The notes under the pieces were generated by a model, which saw only the letters and a list, made by a program, of their open reading frames with translations, made no database searches and had not been told where the DNA came from. DNA of 9,146 nucleotides from DATJPR01 sp035506295. GTDB taxonomy: Bacteria; Bacteroidota; Ignavibacteria; UBA10030; UBA6906. The position numbers were made by a program, and so were the translations under genes. Below, in pieces: positions 4,407 through 9,146 of this stretch (position 1 is its first letter; every line of letters starts with the position of its first letter). The DNA lies in NCBI GenBank assembly GCA_035506295.1, contig DATJPR010000132.1, forward strand, positions 1 to 9,146. The letters are read 5' to 3'.

Positions 4407-7400
4407 TTATTTTATGATTGTCATCTTTCGAACCGCTGAGTTGTTTCCCGCCGTCAGGCGATAGAAATACATCCCGCTCGCGAGGCTCCTCCCGTCGACT
4501 CGCACCTCATGTTCGCCCGGCGTTTGTCGCTCGTCCACAACAACCGCTACCTCCCGTCCCAGGAGGTCGTACACGGAGAGACGTACGTTACTGACCCCCG
4601 ACGCCTGACCCCTGACTCCTCCCACAGTGTATCGAATGGTCGTCGTTGGATTAAACGGGTTCGGGTAGTTCTGGAAGAGCTCGAATTTCAGCGGCGCGCC
4701 GCTCTCGTGCTTTGATGCTGCGAAAATGGGGATGGAAACGATATACCTTTCATAAACAAGACTCCAGTCCATGACGGGGTTGAATGCAGTGTTCAAAGCG
4801 TCGTCCCAGATCAGCGCGCCCTCAGGCAGCCCATCAATGGCGGAGATCATGTAATGCTGGGAAAAATTCTCCGTGAGGTCCGTGAACTTCGAAATCCCTG
4901 CATTGGCGACCGTTGCCTTGTCCGTCTTTATGCCGCCGACTACTCCCGGAAAGGTGTTCGGATCGTAGTCCCCACAGGTGAAGCTGGTACCCACAAGATC
5001 GGGCGGCGAGGGAAACCTCGGATCCTTCCACTGGTACTGATTCCATGCCGCCATCGAATCGACAACATCGGCACTTGCTATGGCGCTCGTCGCAAGATTC
5101 GGATCCGAGGTCGACGTCCTCTTCTCGACTATGCCACCGTTGCCCGGCCCATACGCCTCAAAGAGCCGAACCGTACGTGGATTCATCCAGGCGCACGGGA
5201 GATTCCCAATTCTCCACGGTCCGGATCCGGCTCCTGCCCAATTCAGATAGGATGGGAGTGCATCAAGGCTTGTCAGTCGGTATTTGGACGAAAGGTAATA
5301 GCCATTGATCAGCGCTGGATCGCAAAAGTTGACATTGTCAGAGGCGAAGATCATCAGCTTGTTGAGATCTAGGGAGGGGGAAAACCGCGTCGTGTCAGTG
5401 GGATTGACATATCGATCTGACACGATTTCACCATTGGTCCGGTTGTTCGTGTCGACGTTAATCGTGCTCTCAAAGATCTTGTCTGGATCCTGTCCGCTGT
5501 TCGCGACGTTCGTGTCCTCGCCGGTCCAGTTCTGGTTCACAAAGATATTGCTCGTAATCCACAGGCTGTGGTGATAGGGGGAGATCACCCAGTTCTTCAT
5601 CGTGTTGATGAAGGTATTGTGATTCACATACATGAAATCGGTCAATTGATTTCGCTGGAGGAACACGGTCCCGCTGTTCACGACAGTGCAGTTCTCGATC
5701 CTGAGTGTGTCGATGGGGTGAGTACATTGCGCGATCCTTGAACCATTCCACCCCGCCGGGTTGAACATATTCCGGAAATAGGAGTTGGTGATGGAGAACT
5801 TCGCGCCATACGACCAACCGCCGATTGCTCCGGGTTCATCGGAGCAATCAAAGAGATCCAAGCCGCAAAATTCAAAGAGACAGTTGTCGATGACCAGACT
5901 TTGTGCCTTGCCTTTCGCCGTTCCACAGACAAACAACTCGTTCGCGAGTCGTCCATCCAACTGCATTGCCTGGTAGTGGACGTTCCGAAGTGTCAGACTC
6001 CCCCAGACGGCATTCACGGCGTTGTCGCCGACCGGCCTCCCGGGTTGGGGGTCGATCAGGATCATCGGCTTGGTGGTCCCATAAGGCGAGGGAACGCCGC
6101 ACATAGTCAGGCATCCGTAGGAGTCATGGAAGACAATGGGTGCGCGCTGCAAATAGCGCTGGCCTTCATTCAAGGCATATACTCTGCGAGGGTTGTTTCT
6201 CTGACCGGTGGCATCGGTGTCGGCGTTTATGGTTGTCTCCAGGATCCCTCCGGAGTCCGCAGCAATCCAGATCGTGTCCTTTGATACGAGAGTGGTCACC
6301 CCGATCACATTGGAATTCGCGCTCATCGAGCCGATCTTTCCGGCCCTGATCCGGTAGGAATAACGGTATCCGCCATTGAGGCCCACCACGATCAGCGAAT
6401 CAACATGGCCGCCGACAACAAGAAGATCATTGTAGCCGACGGAGAGGACGGCAAAGAGCGAGTCTCTCGCCACGTCGATACGATACTCAGTTGCCCCTGC
6501 ACTGGTGTCCCATCGCGCGGTAAATGAAGTAGACGTGACGCGTGTCGCTGCCAATGCTACAGGTGTGGGGGGCGGCGGCGGCCCAACCGACGTCGTGACC
6601 TGTATGACATTCGAGGGACCGCTCACTGATTGATCCCGGGCCGCGCGAACCCGGTAGTAGTAAGGCGTGGCTGCTTCAAGCCCCGTAACGTTGTAGAGCA
6701 GAGCCGGGCCGACATTGAGGCTCTGAAGGCCCGGGAGAAACGCTGCAAACGCCGAGTCGGCGGCCACGTCGAGTCGATACCCCGTGGCTCCCGCGGAGCT
6801 GTCCCAGTTGGCTGTGAAGGAAGCCGATGCCACCGTTGTGGCCGGCGTTGCGACCGGCGCAGGAGGAGGTGGAAACGGGTTTGTCGTTGTGACGGCAATG
6901 ACATTTGAAGGTCTGCTCGTCCCTATCGCATTCGTTGCCATCACATGATAGTAGTACGTGGAATTGTAGATGAGCCCGGAGACGCTTGCTGAGAGCATAT
7001 TGCCAACATTGACGTAATGGTACATCGGCAGAAATTGAACAAAGCCGGAGTCGATGGCCACATCGAGAATATATCCGGTCGCACTTGCAGAAGAGTCCCA
7101 GTTTGCCGTGAACGATGTTGAGGTCACACCTGAGGCAGCTTTCGCCGCGGGGACGCGGGGCACGCCGACACTTGTTGTCACCGCCACAGAGTTGGAGAGT
7201 CCGCTTGTCCCCCCGTCGTTCGATGCCCGCACTCGATAATAATAGGTTGTCGTCCCATAGAGCCCTGTGACATCTGCCGCAATGACATTCCCGACCTTCA
7301 AGCCATTGTAGTTCGTCAGCATTGCGTTGAAGCCGCTGTCGAGGGCCACATCGAGCAGATACGAAGTTGACCGCGCGGAGGCGGACCAATTCGCCCTGAA

Positions 7401-9047
7401 CGAATTTCCCGAAATATTCGTTGCGGGCATAGCAGTGGGCGCAGGTGGGGGAGAAGGCGGAGGCGGTGGGGTATACCCCGTTGCGGTGACGAACGCCGCC
7501 AGCACTCCATCGTAGGCATTTGCAGACACCGTCCCGTCGCTCCATTGCAGCGAACCAATCGGCTTGTTGTCGATGGTCGAAAGGACGGGAACTCCAGCCT
7601 GACCGTAGTTCTCGATGAAATCGGACACCTTCGCGACGCGCGTCGATTGGGCATTCTCAGACTTCACGCCGTTCGTGTAGCCGGGGAATGTGTTCGCGTC
7701 CTTGTCTCCAGGGACGTATGAGGAGTTCGCGAGATCGGGCGAAAGAGGCCATTTCGGGTCGCCCCACTGGCTCTGATTCCACTGCCCCATGAGCGTGGCA
7801 ATCCCCGCATCGGCTATCCCGGGGGTCTCCGTGTTGACGCGCGTGAAGATATTCTGCGTCATTGCCATGTTGTGGGGGAATGCGGAGAAGAGCTGTTGGG
7901 TCCGGCGGTTCGTCCAGATGCTGGGGACATTCTTCACTTGCCAAGGGCCGGTGGTGTTTCCAAGGTAATTGAGGTACGACAGGGGATACGGCCCGACAGA
8001 ATTCCACGCATTGTTTCTATTGGTGTAATATGCGTTGAGTAGAGTATCTGTCCAGAAAATATTGTTCGATGCAAAGATCCTCATCCGCTCGGGGCCGAGA
8101 AGTGCAAGGTTCACCGAGCCGTCGAGATTGCGATACTCCGGTTGTACAAGCACGGATGACTTGAGCGTGTCGATATTGATTGTTCCGAACAGCAGTGAGT
8201 CGGGATCAAAACCCTGCGGGGTGATGTTGACCGTGTCTTCGCCCACCCAATTATTGTTCTCGAAGAGGTTGTTGGTGATAAAAAGGCTCAGGTAGAAGCA
8301 GTTGAAGAGCCAGTACTTGGTCCCGTTGATAAAGGTATTGTGATTGATATACGCGAACCTGCAGAGCGCGCCTGCCTGGATAAACGCCAATCCCGGATCG
8401 GAGAATGTGCAGTTCTCCACCCAAAGCGTGTCGGTCGGCTCTTTGCAGAAGAACACGCGCGCTACCCACCACTGTTGTCCCGTGAACATGGCCCGGAAAT
8501 AGCAGTTGGTGATCCTGCACGTTGCGCCGTGGTTCCAGTCCTGGGCGGTAACGAAATCAAAACCGAGAAGTTCCACGACGCAGTCGTTCACCAGAAGCGA
8601 CTGGGCCTGGTTGTTGACCGTGGAGCAGAAGAAGATGCTCGAATACTGTGTGCCTTCAGTTCCTTTCCCCAGCCAGTAGACGTGGTCGAGATGAAGGCTT
8701 CCCTCGATCTTGTTTGCGGCGGAATTGTTTCCCCCATACTCGGTGGTGAATCCCACGACATGTTGCATCTGCACAACGGGAAAGGCGCCGCCTTTTTCGC
8801 CGACGATGGACAACGTGCCGCCGCCGGTGAAAACGATGCCGGCATTCTGGATGTACACGGCATCTTTGTGGAGGGCATAGACACGGTTGGGATTGTTCCG
8901 TGATCCGTCCGGGGCGACATCACCGTTGATGGTGGTCTCGAGTGCTCCGGGCACGCTCGGATCGATCCAGAGGGTATCTTGTGCAAGAACGTTGATAGGG
9001 AAGAGAATCAACGTCGTCAGGACACATATGAGGCGAGAGGGCTTCAT
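4407..9047 (-). CDS. Large secreted protein: beta-helix modules, FN3 domains, T9SS sorting domain
   Basis: 1546 residues. The N-terminus is a Sec signal peptide (Lys2/Arg5, hydrophobic 6-21, cleavage probably after VLA22). Module A (about 24-503) has the short repeated strands and Asn-rich turns (NCTF, NHNTF, NNLF) of a right-handed parallel beta-helix. A Pro-rich linker (about 527-537) leads to four FN3 domains (about 536-917). Module B (about 924-1414) is a diverged copy of A. The C-terminus (about 1452-1546) is a type A sorting domain (FQNYPNPFNPTTTIRY, then YDLLGREV and SGMYFYRL), ending in KMTIIK, which directs export through the T9SS. No catalytic residues were recognised; adhesion or polysaccharide binding are guesses. 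ATG 9047 has no SD sequence, common in Bacteroidota. Stop TAA is at 4409-4407. No partner gene is in the window. Confidence 0.93.
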   Translation of the reverse strand: MKPSRLICVLTTLILFPINVLAQDTLWIDPSVPGALETTINGDVAPDGSRNNPNRVYALHKDAVYIQNAGIVFTGGGTLSIVGEKGGAFPVVQMQHVVGFTTEYGGNNSAANKIEGSLHLDHVYWLGKGTEGTQYSSIFFCSTVNNQAQSLLVNDCVVELLGFDFVTAQDWNHGATCRITNCYFRAMFTGQQWWVARVFFCKEPTDTLWVENCTFSDPGLAFIQAGALCRFAYINHNTFINGTKYWLFNCFYLSLFITNNLFENNNWVGEDTVNITPQGFDPDSLLFGTINIDTLKSSVLVQPEYRNLDGSVNLALLGPERMRIFASNNIFWTDTLLNAYYTNRNNAWNSVGPYPLSYLNYLGNTTGPWQVKNVPSIWTNRRTQQLFSAFPHNMAMTQNIFTRVNTETPGIADAGIATLMGQWNQSQWGDPKWPLSPDLANSSYVPGDKDANTFPGYTNGVKSENAQSTRVAKVSDFIENYGQAGVPVLSTIDNKPIGSLQWSDGTVSANAYDGVLAAFVTATGYTPPPPPSPPPAPTAMPATNISGNSFRANWSASARSTSYLLDVALDSGFNAMLTNYNGLKVGNVIAADVTGLYGTTTYYYRVRASNDGGTSGLSNSVAVTTSVGVPRVPAAKAASGVTSTSFTANWDSSASATGYILDVAIDSGFVQFLPMYHYVNVGNMLSASVSGLIYNSTYYYHVMATNAIGTSRPSNVIAVTTTNPFPPPPAPVATPATTVASASFTANWDSSAGATGYRLDVAADSAFAAFLPGLQSLNVGPALLYNVTGLEAATPYYYRVRAARDQSVSGPSNVIQVTTSVGPPPPPTPVALAATRVTSTSFTARWDTSAGATEYRIDVARDSLFAVLSVGYNDLLVVGGHVDSLIVVGLNGGYRYSYRIRAGKIGSMSANSNVIGVTTLVSKDTIWIAADSGGILETTINADTDATGQRNNPRRVYALNEGQRYLQRAPIVFHDSYGCLTMCGVPSPYGTTKPMILIDPQPGRPVGDNAVNAVWGSLTLRNVHYQAMQLDGRLANELFVCGTAKGKAQSLVIDNCLFEFCGLDLFDCSDEPGAIGGWSYGAKFSITNSYFRNMFNPAGWNGSRIAQCTHPIDTLRIENCTVVNSGTVFLQRNQLTDFMYVNHNTFINTMKNWVISPYHHSLWITSNIFVNQNWTGEDTNVANSGQDPDKIFESTINVDTNNRTNGEIVSDRYVNPTDTTRFSPSLDLNKLMIFASDNVNFCDPALINGYYLSSKYRLTSLDALPSYLNWAGAGSGPWRIGNLPCAWMNPRTVRLFEAYGPGNGGIVEKRTSTSDPNLATSAIASADVVDSMAAWNQYQWKDPRFPSPPDLVGTSFTCGDYDPNTFPGVVGGIKTDKATVANAGISKFTDLTENFSQHYMISAIDGLPEGALIWDDALNTAFNPVMDWSLVYERYIVSIPIFAASKHESGAPLKFELFQNYPNPFNPTTTIRYTVGGVRGQASGVSNVRLSVYDLLGREVAVVVDERQTPGEHEVRVDGRSLASGMYFYRLTAGNNSAVRKMTIIK
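4591..4618. repeat. 7-base tandem repeat inside the sorting-domain coding sequence
   Basis: There are four heptads in register: CTGACCC, then CCGACGC, then CTGACCC, then CTGACTC. On the protein this is the stretch GVRGQASGVS between IRYTV and NVRLSVYD, where sorting domains of this type usually have only about five residues. The frame is kept. Confidence 0.65.
4800..6278 (-). repeat. Module B: second copy of the beta-helix module
   Basis: Codes residues about 924-1416 of the large protein. It shares with module A the opening (DTIWIA versus DTLWID; LETTIN; RNNPxRVYAL) and the core landmarks KAQSLVIDNC/QAQSLLVNDC, ITNSYFRxMF/ITNCYFRAMF, VNHNTFIN/INHNTFIN and NWTGEDT/NWVGEDT. They also share the end (GDYDPNTFPG/GDKDANTFPG, then LIWDD/LQWSD). 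The copies are clearly homologous along their whole length but well diverged, so the duplication is old. Confidence 0.85.
6287..7440 (-). other. Four tandem FN3 domains
   Basis: Codes residues about 536-921. Each unit is about 95 residues with the pattern SFxANWDSSAxATGYxLDVA, DSxF, a Leu-rich strand, VTGL, TYYYRVRA and SNxIxVTT. Units are separated by Pro-rich linkers (PPPPAP, PPPPTP). The SFTANWDSSA segment is nearly identical in the second and third units, pointing to later duplication within the array. The domains probably act as spacers or binding modules between the two beta-helix modules. Confidence 0.85.
7540..8978 (-). repeat. Module A: first copy of the beta-helix module
   Basis: Codes residues about 24-503, beginning directly after the signal peptide at DTLWID. 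It is homologous to module B (4800-6278). The two differ mainly by short insertions and deletions around the middle and before the GDKDANTFPG segment. Confidence 0.85.
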
Positions 9048-9116
9048 GATTGAAGACCTGACTCAGGGTCCGGTGAGGCGAGAGAGAGCGGCGGATGTCA
9101 AAGCCACCCATGCATC

Positions 9117-9146
9117 CAAATATAAATCGAGGTTTCACACTTGTCA
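9117..9146 (-). promoter_or_regulatory. Promoter candidate for the large secreted protein
   Basis: On the minus strand, TGACA at 9146-9142 (the window cuts off the base before it; a T there would give TTGACA) is followed after 17 bases by TATATT (9124-9119), a good housekeeping spacing. The same bases read TATATTTG (9124-9117), an exact match to the Bacteroidota -7 element TAnnTTTG. The leader to ATG 9047 would be about 60 bases. This is a sequence match only. Confidence 0.5.

Noticed and set aside
6676..7545. Minus-strand 289-residue ORF, Cys- and Arg-rich
   Set aside because: Out-of-frame shadow of the FN3-coding region of the large gene.

Overview
The window looks like a chromosomal piece of a member of the Bacteroidota/Chlorobi supergroup, most likely an Ignavibacteria-type bacterium. 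This is inferred from the very large secreted protein that ends in a type IX secretion (T9SS) sorting domain of the PNPFNP kind, from its fibronectin type III (FN3) repeat style, and from the mid-50s GC look of the genes. No rRNA or other taxonomic marker is present, so the assignment is not firm.

Left part (1-730): a small cluster built around an initiator tRNA. An intact tRNA-fMet(CAU) at 190-262 is followed by a terminator hairpin, then a short GIY-YIG endonuclease gene (307-570). The 3' end of that gene runs into a second tRNA-fMet copy (540-697). The second copy is identical to the first wherever it is present, but it is interrupted by three short insertions made of perfect hairpins, in the D loop, the anticodon arm and the T loop. 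It ends at a perfect bidirectional terminator (701-730). A third, 5'-only copy (39-157) carries a 100-base nested palindromic insertion at the same D-loop position. This tRNA, terminator and GIY-YIG arrangement is the most unusual part of the window.

Middle (731-3266): about 400 bases with no confident gene (a possible decayed minus-strand reading frame, a heptad repeat and a GC-rich palindrome). Then comes a two-gene minus-strand operon for an ABC-2 exporter: ATP-binding protein (3266-2421) followed after one base by the permease (2419-1136). The substrate is unknown.

3267-4406 holds no confident gene. It has a few palindromes, one short ORF with a strong ribosome binding site, a stray second T9SS sorting-domain fragment (4304-4122, minus strand) and degenerate 7-base tandem repeats.

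Right part (4407-9047, minus): one 1546-residue secreted protein. Its layout is signal peptide, beta-helix-like module A, four FN3 domains, module B (a diverged copy of A) and a T9SS sorting domain. A promoter-like sequence lies at the right edge. The protein should be exported across the inner membrane by Sec, across the outer membrane by T9SS, and be surface attached or released. No catalytic site was recognised.

Two classes of small repeats recur: perfect short hairpins (tRNA copies, 1063-1084) and degenerate heptads (751-785, 4304-4324, 4355-4382 and 4591-4618, the last within the sorting-domain coding sequence).
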